Assembly (NCBI GenBank): GCA_002297965.1
Contig: DBLF01000117.1
Coordinates: 2,464-39,234, forward strand
Direction of reading: 5' to 3'
DNA from: Candidatus Segatella papionis
GTDB lineage: Bacteria; Bacteroidota; Bacteroidia; Bacteroidales; Bacteroidaceae
Length of the DNA stretch: 36,771 nt
The position numbers and the translations under genes were made by a program. The notes beneath the pieces are model-generated. The model saw only the letters and a list, made by a program, of their open reading frames with translations. It was not told the origin of the DNA and did no database searches. This document shows, one piece after another, positions 1-8,548 of the stretch (within the stretch, counting starts at the first letter, position 1; every line of letters begins with the position of its first letter).

Positions 1-293
1 CTCCAGTTGCCGAGCATCTCGAACATGGTGTGGTGGTAAGTGTCGTGACCCACCTCTTCGAGGTCGTTGTGCTTACCGCTTACACGGAGACATTTCTGCG
101 TATCAACACGACGTACATCCTTGCCTGGGCTTTTTGTGCCGAGGATGATGTCTTTCCACTGGTTCATACCAGCATTTGTAAACATCAGCGTAGGGTCATC
201 CTTGATAACCATAGGTGCTGATGGAACAATCTTGTGGCCTTTTCCCTCGAAGAATTTCTTGAAGGATTCGCGCACTTCATTAGCTGTCATCAT
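1..293 (-). CDS. alaS: Alanyl-tRNA synthetase, N-terminal 97 residues (partial)
   Basis: Only the first 97 codons are inside the window; the gene continues past the left edge. The visible part reads as the class II AlaRS catalytic N-terminus: FFEGKGHKIVPSAP, then DPTLMFTNAGMNQWKD, then a conserved block with RVDTQKCLRVSGKHNDLEEVG and HHTMFEMLGNWS. AlaRS charges tRNA-Ala with alanine in the cytoplasm. Two adjacent ATG codons (293 and 290) are possible starts; the first is listed. The gene is divergent from the MerR-type regulator, and the two promoters overlap. The leader is about 105 nt and contains a 14-bp inverted repeat. Identification is firm; the start is uncertain by one codon. Confidence 0.96.
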   Translation of the reverse strand, partial: MMTANEVRESFKKFFEGKGHKIVPSAPMVIKDDPTLMFTNAGMNQWKDIILGTKSPGKDVRRVDTQKCLRVSGKHNDLEEVGHDTYHHTMFEMLGNW

Positions 294-370
294 ATCTTTT
301 TTATGTTTGTCTTTTAATTTCAAATTTTCTTGTTTTGAGGAAGTTGAGTTCCTTTGTTTCGACTTAATTT

Positions 371-384
371 TGCCCTTTAGGGCA
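371..384. repeat. 14-bp inverted repeat in the alaS leader
   Basis: TGCCCTTTAGGGCA has 6-bp arms around TT. It lies about 15-25 nt downstream of the inferred alaS transcription start and could act as a DNA operator or as a leader hairpin. E. coli AlaRS represses its own gene through a palindrome near the transcription start, so autoregulation is conceivable, but that is inference. Confidence 0.45.
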
Positions 385-400
385 TTTTCTTCCGAAAATC

Positions 401-432
401 TTTGCAAAGATAAGAAGAATTGTTTAATTTTG
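401..432 (+). promoter_or_regulatory. Bacteroidetes-type promoter of the MerR-family gene
   Basis: TTTG (401-404), a 20-bp spacer, and TAATTTTG (425-432) match the Bacteroidetes consensus TTTG-N19-21-TAnnTTTG exactly. Expected transcription start is near 439, giving a leader of about 33 nt before the ATG at 472. It overlaps the oppositely oriented alaS promoter. Confidence 0.75.
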
Positions 433-435
433 CAA
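405..435 (-). promoter_or_regulatory. Promoter of alaS, overlapping the divergent promoter
   Basis: Read on the minus strand, TATCTTTG (412-405) is a perfect TAnnTTTG -7 box, and TTG (435-433) lies about 20 bp upstream as a -33 element. Its -33 falls inside the -7 box of the promoter facing the other way, so the two polymerases should compete. Confidence 0.65.
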
Positions 436-471
436 CTAAATTAATTATTTTTGAAATTAAAGTTAGAAAAA

Positions 472-819
472 ATGGCATTAAACACAGATAAAAACATAAA
501 ATTATACTATTCTATCAAGGAAGTGGCCGAAGAGTTGGGAGTCACAGAGTCAACTCTCAGATACTGGGAGAAGGAGTTCCCATTCTTACGTCCGAAGGTA
601 ACGGGCAATAAAGTGCGCCAATATACTGAGAAGGATATTGATCAGGTAAAACTAATCTATAATCTCATCAAGGTGAAAGGATTCAAGATTGCTGCGGCAC
701 GTAAGTATCTGAGCCAAAACAGAACGGGTGCCGAGAAATCTTCTGAAGTTCTCGACACCCTTATATCTGTAAGAGACGAACTCAAGGAGCTTAAAAAACA
801 GCTTGAAGGTCTCGTGTAA
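472..819 (+). CDS. MerR-family transcriptional regulator
   Basis: A 115-residue DNA-binding protein. Residues about 13-80 form a MerR-type winged helix: YYSIKEVAEELGVTESTLRYW is the helix-turn-helix, followed by the wing (NKVRQYTEKDI) and the second helical pair (LIYNLIKVKGFKIAAARKYL). It resembles the MlrA-like branch. A short coiled coil (about 90-115) would support dimerisation. There is no cysteine-rich metal site and no large effector domain, so no ligand can be suggested. The ATG at 472 is preferred to an upstream TTG at 451 because it fits the promoter and the family N-terminus. It is convergent with the pectinesterase gene; the 62-nt gap shows no strong terminator. Confidence 0.88.
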   Translation: MALNTDKNIKLYYSIKEVAEELGVTESTLRYWEKEFPFLRPKVTGNKVRQYTEKDIDQVKLIYNLIKVKGFKIAAARKYLSQNRTGAEKSSEVLDTLISVRDELKELKKQLEGLV

Positions 820-881
820 GGAAACTTTCTTTGTTCTTGTTTGGTCATTCTTCTGGATACATTCCGGAGGGATGACATCTA

Positions 882-1871
882 TTACCAGCAATCTTCGCCG
901 AATACATTCATGAGGGTAACCTTACTGGCTTCTTTCTTGGTGAGTTGATGGCTCCATGCCACTCTGCCTTTGGCTGATGCTCCAGGTCCTTGGCTTTTAT
1001 ATTCGCCGTAGTAGGTAGTTTCTTCGTTCTTGGGATTGCGCCAATTGTCCCAGCCTGCAGGAATGATATGCTTGCCTAATTCGCATTCCATAAAAAGGGT
1101 CTTGGCGAACGGTCGCCAAGGTCTGCCCAAATATACCTTGTCCACACCCTCATTGGCGGTGAGTCGGCATTTATGGAATACATAACCATAATTTTGCCCA
1201 GCCGGGGTAGATGCGGCAGTGATGTAGCTGTTGGCCTTGCTATGAATCTCGCAATTCTCAAACCAAGCCTTTGCTGGACCGAAAATGAAGTCTGTGGTCC
1301 CTTCGATGTAGCAATCGTAGAAGGCAATGCGCGTGTTTGCCACACCAGTATAAACTGTATCTTGGTTGCCCAATAGTCGGCAGTTCATTACCAAAATATG
1401 GTCACCCTCTGTATGTAGTGCCACAGCTTGACCTAGTTTGGCGGCGTTGTTCTCAATGGTGATGTTTTGTAGTGTGATATAACTTCCTTGTACCTTGAGC
1501 GTATAGGTGCGGAAGGTACCCATTGGCTTGCCTTTCACGGCTGCTTCGGAGTCTAGGCCTCCTACTGGCATCAAAATATTAGCATGGTCATCGTATGTAA
1601 TGATGGTCTGGTCGCGGTCCTCCCCCAGGATGGTAATGTTGGTGAGCCAGGAAGGGATAATGAGTTTTTCTTTATAAACACCCTTTTTTACATAGATGAC
1701 CTTCTGGTAGTCCATAAAGGCACGACATACTTCTATGGCTTCGTCGATAGTGCGGAAATCGCCTGTTCCGTCGCGAGATACCACAAGTGTGTCGGGGTTG
1801 TCGTACTTGTTGGTGGCTGCTATTGGCAGTATAACCAAGAATAACATAAATGTTCCGATGATTTTTTTCAT
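882..1871 (-). CDS. Secreted pectin methylesterase, CE8 family
   Basis: A 329-residue enzyme that removes methyl esters from homogalacturonan, producing pectate and methanol. Residues 1-20 form a signal peptide, so it is exported. The rest is a right-handed beta-helix of normal CE8 length. By alignment from memory with Dickeya PemA the active site is complete: Q148 in GQAVALH, Q170-D171 in GNQDTVY (D171 acid/base), D194 in TTDFIFG (nucleophile), and R250-W252 in YLGRPW. It follows the rel terminator by 64 nt and has no perfect TAnnTTTG box upstream, so its promoter is unclear. It stands alone, with no SusCD pair or other pectin enzyme beside it, although a second, giant CE8 protein lies at the other end of the window. 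Confidence 0.93.
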   Translation of the reverse strand: MKKIIGTFMLFLVILPIAATNKYDNPDTLVVSRDGTGDFRTIDEAIEVCRAFMDYQKVIYVKKGVYKEKLIIPSWLTNITILGEDRDQTIITYDDHANILMPVGGLDSEAAVKGKPMGTFRTYTLKVQGSYITLQNITIENNAAKLGQAVALHTEGDHILVMNCRLLGNQDTVYTGVANTRIAFYDCYIEGTTDFIFGPAKAWFENCEIHSKANSYITAASTPAGQNYGYVFHKCRLTANEGVDKVYLGRPWRPFAKTLFMECELGKHIIPAGWDNWRNPKNEETTYYGEYKSQGPGASAKGRVAWSHQLTKKEASKVTLMNVFGEDCW

Positions 1872-1934
1872 AATTGGAAGTAGATTAAGTTTTTGTTTGA
1901 TATTATTGTATATCTGTAGCGAGTTCTTTTATAT

Positions 1935-1969
1935 AAAGAGCGCATCCTTATGTTCAAGGTGCGCTCTTT
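1935..1969 (-). terminator. Hairpin terminator after rel
   Basis: A perfect 10-bp stem (1935-1944 with 1960-1969, AAAGAGCGCA/TGCGCTCTTT) and a 15-nt loop lie 16 nt past the rel stop codon. The downstream tract on the minus strand is only moderately T-rich. Confidence 0.6.
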
Positions 1970-1984
1970 GTGTTTATATCAGAA

Positions 1985-4267
1985 TCATAAGATTCTTTGA
2001 ACTTCCTGCAGATCCTCGATGGTCTTTAGTTGATCCATGATGACTTTCACTTCTTCACGGTCGTGAACTCGTAGTTCGATGGTACCATCAAAGATTCCGT
2101 TGTCGCTACTGATGGTGAGTTTGTGAATATTGATGCCCAGTTGGGCACTGATAATCTTGCTCACATCAAGGAGCATACCCTTGCGATCTATACCTTTTAT
2201 TTCGATGGTGGCATCGAAGAGTATCTGTTTGTGCATATCCCACTTTGCATCTACGATACGGTTACCGTAGCTAGATTTCAGTTTGGCAGCCACGTCGCAC
2301 GAGCGCTTGTGAATTTCGATGCGGTTTTTGTTGTCGATGAATCCCATCACGTCGTCACCAGGAATGGCATGGCAACAGGAAGGGAATATAAACTGGTTGA
2401 TGTTCTCCTCTGTGAGGATGAGAGGTTTCTTTTTATTGAAGTCCTTGCCTACAACGAAGAGGTCTTGTGGCTTCACGGTTCCAGCTGTCTCGCTCTTCGT
2501 TTTGCCCTTGCCGAGGAAAGGAATGTAGTCTCGCCAGCTTGATGATTGTCGTTGATTTTTTCCCTTGCCTTGCAGCTCGTCTAGATCTTTCTCGCCGAGG
2601 ATGATGCAATGTTCGCCAAGCGATTGGAAGAAGTTCTCGTGCTTTTGGATGTTATGGATGTCGCAGAGCTTATCTACTATAGAGGTGGTAATCTCCATGC
2701 CATTTTTCTTGAGCCAATCTTCGAGTATGCCCTCTCCCTTCTTCTGCACTTCGCGGGAGTCGCGGCGCAGTATAGCCATAATCTTGCTCTTAGCCTTGGC
2801 AGTACTTACGAAGTTGACCCATGCTGGCTGTACGTGCTGGCTCTTAGAGGTAAGAATCTCCACTTGGTCTCCGCTGTTGAGCTTGTGACTCAGAGGCACC
2901 AACTTATGGTTCACTTTAGCTCCGATGCAGTGGCTTCCTAAGAAAGTGTGTATTTGGAAGGCAAAGTCAAGGGCTGTGCACCCGGCAGGCATTGTCTTGA
3001 TTTCACCCTTTGGGGTGAATACGAAAATTTCGGAAGCGTAGAGGTTGAGCTTGATGGCATCGAGGAAGTCCATGGCATCTGGCTGAGGGTCGTCGAGAAT
3101 TTCCTTGATGGTGCTGAGCCAGTCATTGAGCTCGTTTTCGTCCTCCGTATATTCACCTCCCTCCTTATATTTCCAATGGGCTGCGAATCCTTTTTCTGCC
3201 ACCTCGTCCATACGGTCTGATCGAATTTGTACTTCTATCCATCGTCCTTGCTTACTCATCAATGTGACGTGTAAAGCTTGGTAGCCGTTGGCCTTCGGAT
3301 GGTTGAGCCAGTCGCGCAAACGGTCTGGGTGGCTCTTGTATATTTGGCTGATGGCGACATACACGTTGAAGCATTCATTAACTTCGTTGGCGCGTACCTT
3401 AGGAGTTACGATGATGCGAACGGCGAGTATGTCGTAAATCTCGTCGAATGAAACGTGTTTGTTTTGCATCTTGTTCCAAATGGAATAAGGGCTTTTTACA
3501 CGTGCCTTGATTTTGTATTTCACGCCGAGTTTGTCCAGTTCCTCTCGAATAGGGGCGGTGAACTGTGCGAACAAGGTGTCACGCTGCGCCTCTGTGTCAG
3601 CAAGCTTGTGCTCAATGCTTGCGTATTCTTGTGGATGGTCGTAACGGAAACTGAGGTTTTCCAGTTCGGTCTTGATTTTGTTGAGACCAAGTCGGTTGGC
3701 GAGTGGAGCATATATATATAAGGTCTCCCCCGCAATTTTGTATTGTTTGTTAGCTGGTTGTGAGGCGAGCGTGCGCATGTTGTGCAGACGGTCGCAAATT
3801 TTGATGAGTATTACTCGTATGTCGTCGCTCATGGTGAGCAACAGCTTCTTGAAGTTCTCAGCTTGTGCAGAGGCTTTGTCGCCGAAGATGCCGCCACTGA
3901 TTTTGGTGAGCCCATCCACAATTTGTGCTATTTTCTCACCGAAGATGTTGCTGATGTCCTCTACGGTGTAATCGGTATCTTCTACCACATCGTGCAACAG
4001 TGCCGCACAGATGCTGGTGGAACCAAGCCCCATTTCTTCGCAGGCTATTTGAGCCACGGCAATAGGGTGCATAATATAAGGTTCGCCAGACAATCGACGC
4101 ACGCCCTTGTGCGCCTGGCGGGCGAAGTTGAAGGCTTTGGTAACGATATCTACCTTTTTGCGGTGTCGCGAGCTGAGGTAGGTGTCTAGTAAGTGCTGAA
4201 AGGCATCGCCGATAAGTTTGTTATCTGCTTGCTCCCTTTCCAGGTCTTTCAAGTTCTGGTCATCCAT
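1985..4267 (-). CDS. rel: Bifunctional (p)ppGpp synthetase/hydrolase (RelA/SpoT family)
   Basis: A 760-residue long RSH enzyme that makes and degrades the alarmone (p)ppGpp. Domains in order: HD hydrolase (about 40-190) with the intact HD pair H92-D93 in LLHDVVEDT; synthetase (about 225-385) with YDILAVRI and KANGYQALHV; TGS (about 415-477) starting VFTPKG; a conserved Cys-rich/zinc-finger region near 630 (FPSCCHAIPGDDV and HKRSC); and a C-terminal ACT domain (about 690-755). The intact HD motif argues for hydrolase as well as synthetase activity. The ATG at 4267 is chosen over a TTG 15 nt upstream: it has a GGAGGG about 8 nt before it, unusual for this genome. It is last in the parA-to-rel run but separated from its upstream neighbour by a hairpin terminator. 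Confidence 0.95.
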   Translation of the reverse strand: MDDQNLKDLEREQADNKLIGDAFQHLLDTYLSSRHRKKVDIVTKAFNFARQAHKGVRRLSGEPYIMHPIAVAQIACEEMGLGSTSICAALLHDVVEDTDYTVEDISNIFGEKIAQIVDGLTKISGGIFGDKASAQAENFKKLLLTMSDDIRVILIKICDRLHNMRTLASQPANKQYKIAGETLYIYAPLANRLGLNKIKTELENLSFRYDHPQEYASIEHKLADTEAQRDTLFAQFTAPIREELDKLGVKYKIKARVKSPYSIWNKMQNKHVSFDEIYDILAVRIIVTPKVRANEVNECFNVYVAISQIYKSHPDRLRDWLNHPKANGYQALHVTLMSKQGRWIEVQIRSDRMDEVAEKGFAAHWKYKEGGEYTEDENELNDWLSTIKEILDDPQPDAMDFLDAIKLNLYASEIFVFTPKGEIKTMPAGCTALDFAFQIHTFLGSHCIGAKVNHKLVPLSHKLNSGDQVEILTSKSQHVQPAWVNFVSTAKAKSKIMAILRRDSREVQKKGEGILEDWLKKNGMEITTSIVDKLCDIHNIQKHENFFQSLGEHCIILGEKDLDELQGKGKNQRQSSSWRDYIPFLGKGKTKSETAGTVKPQDLFVVGKDFNKKKPLILTEENINQFIFPSCCHAIPGDDVMGFIDNKNRIEIHKRSCDVAAKLKSSYGNRIVDAKWDMHKQILFDATIEIKGIDRKGMLLDVSKIISAQLGINIHKLTISSDNGIFDGTIELRVHDREEVKVIMDQLKTIEDLQEVQRIL

Positions 4268-4309
4268 AGTTGTACCCTCCAATTATTGTAATGAATAAAA
4301 AGTAAAGAT

Positions 4310-4341
4310 AGCCCACATCCTTTATTTATAGAGTGTGGGCT
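4310..4341 (-). terminator. Terminator between the lytic transglycosylase gene and rel
   Basis: An 8-bp perfect stem AGCCCACA/TGTGGGCT (4310-4317 with 4334-4341) is followed on the minus strand by a T-rich run (about 4309-4290). It is a credible intrinsic terminator for the gene at 4384-5793. Confidence 0.7.
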
Positions 4342-4383
4342 TTCTCGTGATAATGTCTTATTTTACTTTGGTGCTCAAAGTTT

Positions 4384-5793
4384 TTATTTCAGTTTGAGCT
4401 TCTTGCCAGCACGTATGCTATTGCCCGAAATTTTGTTGAGTTTGCGAAGCTTCTTCACGGTAGTTCCGTTGCGGGCTGCAATCTCGGATAGTGTGTCGCC
4501 CTTGCGAATGGTTACGCTTTGGGTGCTCTGTTTCTTGCTGTTCTTTCCCTTCTTGCCTTTCTTGCCACTACGGCTGTTGTCGGATTTGTTACTCTTTGTA
4601 CTCTTGCTGCTGCGTGATGAAACGCTGCTGCTTCGATTGCTACGACTGCTGCGTGAACTACGGCTGCTGTAGGTAGGCTCGTCATCATTTACATCTACCA
4701 TCTCTCGCTTCTGCAAGTATTCGTCTGCCTTGTAGTTGTAGATGGAGTCTTCTTTGTCAATGAAAGCTCCGATAAGCGATACTGGCAGGCGCACTGGCAT
4801 AGGCTTGTGGCTACCGTTGATGAGGTCGTGACGGTATTGAGGATTCAGGTTGCGAAGATGCTCGGCGTCAATGTTGAGCACTTGTGCAATCTGTTCGATG
4901 TGAACGTCTTGGTTTACTTCCACCGTGTCTGTCTTTACAGGTAGCTCGGTTACCATCGGACAGATGTTGTGGTCGCAATAATAGTTCATAATGTAATTGG
5001 CAGCGATGAATGCTGGTACATATCCACGTGTCTCCTTTGGCAAGTAAGGGTAGATTTTCCAATAGTCAGTCTCGCCCTTGGCACGGTGGATAGCCTTGTT
5101 TACCTTCGAAGGTCCGCAGTTGTAGGCTGCGATGACCAGATTCCAGTCATCAAATATCTTATAGAGGTCGCGCAGATAGTGAGCGGCAGCATAAGAAGCT
5201 TTTACGGGGTCTCTGCGCTCGTCGTAGAGAGTAGTCACCTCTAGTCCGTAGCGCTTGCCTGTACTGAGCATAAACTGCCATAGGCCGGTGGCTCCTACTC
5301 TTGAAACCGCCTTTGGGTTGAGCGCAGATTCGATAACTGGTAGGTACTTTAGCTCCAGTGGAAGGTTGTATGCCTCCAGTGCTTCCTCGAATATAGGCAT
5401 ATAGAAGTTGCTGGCTCCAAGCATAAAGCTCACAGAGCGACGGAGTTTACCGCTGTATCGGTCGATGAATTTTTGCACTACGTTATTGTATGGCATCTCG
5501 ATGATGGTAGGTAAGCGTTTCAAGCGGTCGATGTACACCTCAGTGTCGAATACGGGATTAATGTCTCGATATTTGCAGGCTGTATCCACCATCATGTAAG
5601 TCTGTGCGTTGTATAAGCGCAGTAGGCTGTCGAGGTTGTCCTCCAAACCCTCTGGCACTTCAATTTCTTCAGATCTACCGTCACTGTCAGTAACGGTGAT
5701 AATGTCATCGTCTTCGTCTGTATTGTTGTTTTGGGCTTGGATGCCCTGTAAGCTGAATAGCATCGCTGCTGCTATAATTATTGTTTTCTTCAT
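4384..5793 (-). CDS. MltD-like membrane-bound lytic transglycosylase with LysM
   Basis: A 469-residue exported murein lytic transglycosylase. Residues 1-20 form a signal peptide. The SLT catalytic domain spans about 130-290, with catalytic E155 in PVIESALNP, then GATGLWQFM and the AAYNCGP signature. A degenerate LysM-like stretch (about 290-350) follows. Then comes a linker built almost only of Ser, Arg and Lys (about 375-425), and a clear C-terminal LysM (VTIRKGDTLSEIA... NKISGNSIRAGKKLKLK) for peptidoglycan binding. It cleaves the MurNAc-GlcNAc bond to give 1,6-anhydro products. It lies between the DUF5683 gene and rel in the parA run. The highly basic Ser/Arg linker is unusual and gives a low-complexity DNA tract. 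Confidence 0.92.
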   Translation of the reverse strand: MKKTIIIAAAMLFSLQGIQAQNNNTDEDDDIITVTDSDGRSEEIEVPEGLEDNLDSLLRLYNAQTYMMVDTACKYRDINPVFDTEVYIDRLKRLPTIIEMPYNNVVQKFIDRYSGKLRRSVSFMLGASNFYMPIFEEALEAYNLPLELKYLPVIESALNPKAVSRVGATGLWQFMLSTGKRYGLEVTTLYDERRDPVKASYAAAHYLRDLYKIFDDWNLVIAAYNCGPSKVNKAIHRAKGETDYWKIYPYLPKETRGYVPAFIAANYIMNYYCDHNICPMVTELPVKTDTVEVNQDVHIEQIAQVLNIDAEHLRNLNPQYRHDLINGSHKPMPVRLPVSLIGAFIDKEDSIYNYKADEYLQKREMVDVNDDEPTYSSRSSRSSRSNRSSSVSSRSSKSTKSNKSDNSRSGKKGKKGKNSKKQSTQSVTIRKGDTLSEIAARNGTTVKKLRKLNKISGNSIRAGKKLKLK

Positions 5794-5902
5794 TTATCTT
5801 TCTGTTGTTGTATTCTTGTTTTTGTCAAATACTAGTTTTGTATATATTATTTTGTCTTATACTTAGTCTTTACTTATGTAAGAACAATTTGTATTTGTCA
5901 TA

Positions 5903-6658
5903 TTAAAAAGTGAGTGAACATTGCAGTCCGAGTGCACTAGAACGGAACGGGTTGTTGTATCGTCCATTGTTGAGCATGGTAGGTTCTACTCTGAGACTGA
6001 GATCGTCGGAGATGTCAAACTGTGACAGCGACGCATCCACGTAAGCGTCAATTACCGAGAAGGCATAGATGCCTATCATCACAAATGTGCCCAAATCTCT
6101 CCAGCGGCGGAACTTATCCTTTCGCTTGCGAAAGATTTCCTTGTAGCGGTCTATGTTGGAGTCATCGATGGTGGCGCCGAGGTGTAAAAACTGGTTGTAA
6201 CTATTGGTGTTCGGGTCGTCGTCCATAATGTCAAGATAGGCTTGTGAATAGTCATGATACATCTGGTTGTTCCAGGTGATGGCGTATGCGCAGCCTACGA
6301 AGCCTCCATATATAATAGGTAACTTCCAGTATTTGCGGTTGTATATCTGTCCAGCTCCAGGCAACACCAAGGCTAGCCACATGGCACGTTTTGTATCTGG
6401 CTTCCATGTTGCCCAATCGCGTTTTTTCTTCATGGGTTTCAGCGAGTTGTTGAGTTTAGCCAGGTTAATGCTGTCTTGGACCGTGAAGGATGAGTCCGCC
6501 GAAGTCTTTGCCTCTTCCATTGCCTGCTGTGCCGAGTCGGCAGCGGCGATGGAAGGTACTGTTACCTCAGCCTTCGTTCGAGTTTTTTGGGCGGAGGCGC
6601 TAAGGCTGGTGGTCAGCAACAATGCCGAGATGCAGATATGTGATATTCTCAATTTCAC
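5903..6658 (-). CDS. DUF5683 membrane protein
   Basis: A 251-residue protein with a signal peptide (1-23), a poorly conserved stretch to about residue 80, then the DUF5683 core. The core begins KRDWATWKPDTKRAMWLALVLPGAGQIYNRKYWK and carries hydrophobic segments around 97-135 and 190-210, ending in short beta-like strands (LSLRVEPTM, ALGLQCSLTF). Function is unknown. The GAGQIYN motif recalls small membrane domains of the TM2 type. It lies 41 nt downstream of parB and upstream of the transglycosylase, a neighbourhood repeated in Bacteroidales, which suggests an envelope role linked to growth or division. That link is inference. Confidence 0.85.
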   Translation of the reverse strand: MKLRISHICISALLLTTSLSASAQKTRTKAEVTVPSIAAADSAQQAMEEAKTSADSSFTVQDSINLAKLNNSLKPMKKKRDWATWKPDTKRAMWLALVLPGAGQIYNRKYWKLPIIYGGFVGCAYAITWNNQMYHDYSQAYLDIMDDDPNTNSYNQFLHLGATIDDSNIDRYKEIFRKRKDKFRRWRDLGTFVMIGIYAFSVIDAYVDASLSQFDISDDLSLRVEPTMLNNGRYNNPFRSSALGLQCSLTF

Positions 6659-6699
6659 TTTTTCTTATCTTTGCTAAATTTTGTAGAAACCAAGAGTTC

Positions 6700-7611
6700 T
6701 TATTCTTGTTTCAATTTATCGAAAACGTTCATAATGTGCTCTAGCTCCTCCTCATTGTTGAAAGGAATGCTGATTTTTCCCTTACCTTTGGCAGAGCAAC
6801 TGAATTGCACCTTGGTATTAAGGAAATTTGAGAGCTTTTCCCTAAGTAGGCTGAATTCTTCTGGCACCTGTGTCTTTGCGGCGATGGTCTGTTTACCGCT
6901 TTCGATGTCCTCACCATTTTTGAGTCGCTGCACCATCTCTTCCACCTTTCTTACCGAGTATCCATTCTTTTGGATTTCTTTGAAAAGTTTGATTTGTAGC
7001 GACGGACTGTCGAGCGAGAGGAGTGCACGGCAATGTCCCATGTCTATCTCTTTTTTCTGGAGAGCCATTTGCACTTGTGCTGGAAGTTTTAGCAGTCGCA
7101 GGTAATTGGCTATGGCAGCACGGCTCTTGCCTACACGAGTGGAAATTTTTTCCTGGGTCATCCCTTCGTTTTCTAGAAGATGCTCGTAGGCTAGTGCTAT
7201 CTCAATGGCATTGAGGTCTTGGCGTTGGATGTTCTCCACAAGTGCCATTTCCATCACGTTCTCGTCGCTGATGGTGCGAATATATGCCGGGATGGCCATT
7301 TGTCCTGCTAACTGAGAAGCTCTCCAGCGTCGTTCGCCTGCAATGATTTGGAAACGGTTTTCTGAAATCTGTCTCAGCGTGATAGGCTGGATGATTCCAA
7401 TGGCTCTGATGCTTTCTGCCAGTTCCTGCAGCGACTCCTCGTCGAATTCACGTCGAGGCTGGTTGGGATTTGCCTCTATTTGATCGAGAGGTATTTCGTT
7501 GATAGTGCTGCTGCCCTGAGTACGAACGCCCTCTGTGGAAATGAGGGCATCGAGTCCGCGACCTAGGGCGTTGTTTCTTGTGCCGTTATTGAATTTCTTA
7601 TGTACTGCCAT
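6700..7611 (-). CDS. parB: Chromosome-partitioning protein ParB
   Basis: A 303-residue ParB/Spo0J CTPase clamp that loads at parS sites and, with ParA, segregates the replication origin. Seen in order: ALGRGLDALI (15-24) as the ParA-activating N-terminus; NPNQPRR (48-54); the CTP-binding GERRWRA box (92-98); ENIQR (126-130); a helix-turn-helix (151-174, MTQEKISTRVGKSRAAIANYL); and a C-terminal dimerisation domain. It lies 48 nt downstream of parA and presumably shares its promoter. The gap to parA holds a CAACATT tandem repeat ending 9 nt before the start codon. I found no full parS palindrome nearby. Confidence 0.96.
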   Translation of the reverse strand: MAVHKKFNNGTRNNALGRGLDALISTEGVRTQGSSTINEIPLDQIEANPNQPRREFDEESLQELAESIRAIGIIQPITLRQISENRFQIIAGERRWRASQLAGQMAIPAYIRTISDENVMEMALVENIQRQDLNAIEIALAYEHLLENEGMTQEKISTRVGKSRAAIANYLRLLKLPAQVQMALQKKEIDMGHCRALLSLDSPSLQIKLFKEIQKNGYSVRKVEEMVQRLKNGEDIESGKQTIAAKTQVPEEFSLLREKLSNFLNTKVQFSCSAKGKGKISIPFNNEEELEHIMNVFDKLKQE

Positions 7612-7620
7612 TGTCTTTTT

Positions 7621-7655
7621 AATGTTGAATGTTAAGTGTTGAATGTTGAATTCTT
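7621..7655 (-). repeat. CAACATT tandem repeat in front of parB
   Basis: On the minus strand this reads as imperfect tandem copies of TTCAACA/CAACATT, ending 9 nt before the parB ATG. A closely similar element precedes lpxB at nearly the same distance (9331-9354). Confidence 0.6.
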
Positions 7656-7659
7656 AGTC

Positions 7660-8424
7660 CTAACTATTCTTGTTGATAATCTCTTTTGCCAGTGCCAAAT
7701 GATTCTTGGCTCCATTTGATTCTGCATCATAGAGAATGACGGGGAGGCCATGACTAGGGCTTTCGCTCAGTTTCACGTTGCGCTGTATCACCGTCTTGAA
7801 TACCAATTCTTGGAAGTGTCGTTTCACTTCATCGTATATTTGGTTGGCGAGCCGGAGTCGACTGTCATACATCGTGAGCAAGAATCCTTCGATTTCTAGT
7901 TTCGGATTCAGTTTGCTCTTGATAATCTTGATGGTGTTGAGCAGTTTGCTGATTCCTTCCAAGGCGAAATACTCGCATTGCACGGGAATGATCACGCTGT
8001 CGGCTGCCGTGAGCGAGTTCACAGTGATGAGACCTAGTGAAGGAGAACAGTCAATGAGAATATAGTCGTATTCTTCTCGAATGGGGTCGAGTAGGTTTTT
8101 GATGACCTTCTCTCGATTCTTAAGGTTGAGCATTTCTATCTCAGCACCCACGAGGTCGATGTGGCTCGGCACGATGTCCAAACCGTCGATGTCGGTGGTG
8201 TAGATGGCATCACGCACATCGGCATGGTCGATGATGCACTCGTAGAGCGAACAGTCCACCTCGTTGATGTCAACACCAAGACCGCTCGAAGCGTTTGCTT
8301 GAGGGTCGGCATCCACCACGAGTACCGTCTTCTCTAGAGTGGCTAGCGATGCGGCCAAGTTAATGGTGGTAGTAGTCTTTCCGACGCCACCTTTCTGATT
8401 AGCTAATGCGATGATTTTTCCCAT
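7660..8424 (-). CDS. parA: Chromosome-partitioning ATPase ParA/Soj
   Basis: A 254-residue deviant-Walker ATPase that forms a DNA-bound gradient and moves ParB-parS complexes. The deviant Walker A is at 9-18 (NQKGGVGKTT, signature Lys11 and catalytic Lys16). Walker A' is VVDADPQANAS with D38 and D40, and Walker B is about 120-127 (YILIDCSPSLG). The length is normal for Soj-type proteins and there is no N-terminal DNA-binding domain, so this is the chromosomal and not the plasmid type. It is the first gene of the minus-strand run toward rel and is divergent from surE; both promoters are in the 154-bp gap. Confidence 0.96.
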   Translation of the reverse strand: MGKIIALANQKGGVGKTTTTINLAASLATLEKTVLVVDADPQANASSGLGVDINEVDCSLYECIIDHADVRDAIYTTDIDGLDIVPSHIDLVGAEIEMLNLKNREKVIKNLLDPIREEYDYILIDCSPSLGLITVNSLTAADSVIIPVQCEYFALEGISKLLNTIKIIKSKLNPKLEIEGFLLTMYDSRLRLANQIYDEVKRHFQELVFKTVIQRNVKLSESPSHGLPVILYDAESNGAKNHLALAKEIINKNS

Positions 8425-8498
8425 TTTCGATATCTAAATAATAACCTTACGTGTGCGCTTATGAGCCGAAAGCTACATTTTTGCACAGAATTTTTCGG

Positions 8499-8506
8499 CA
8501 AAGGTA
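8499..8506 (-). promoter_or_regulatory. -7 box of the parA promoter
   Basis: TACCTTTG on the minus strand is a perfect TAnnTTTG. A good -33 is not visible. The implied leader is about 68 nt. Confidence 0.55.
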
Positions 8507-8548
8507 CAAAAAATATGCGAGAAATATGTTTCTTTAAAGGTTTTTTCG

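Noticed and set aside
7771..7777. TTTCACG near parA/parB as a possible parS site
   Set aside because: Only the left half of the known TGTTTCACGTGAAACA palindrome is present, inside conserved parA coding sequence; the right half does not match. No complete parS copy was seen in the window.
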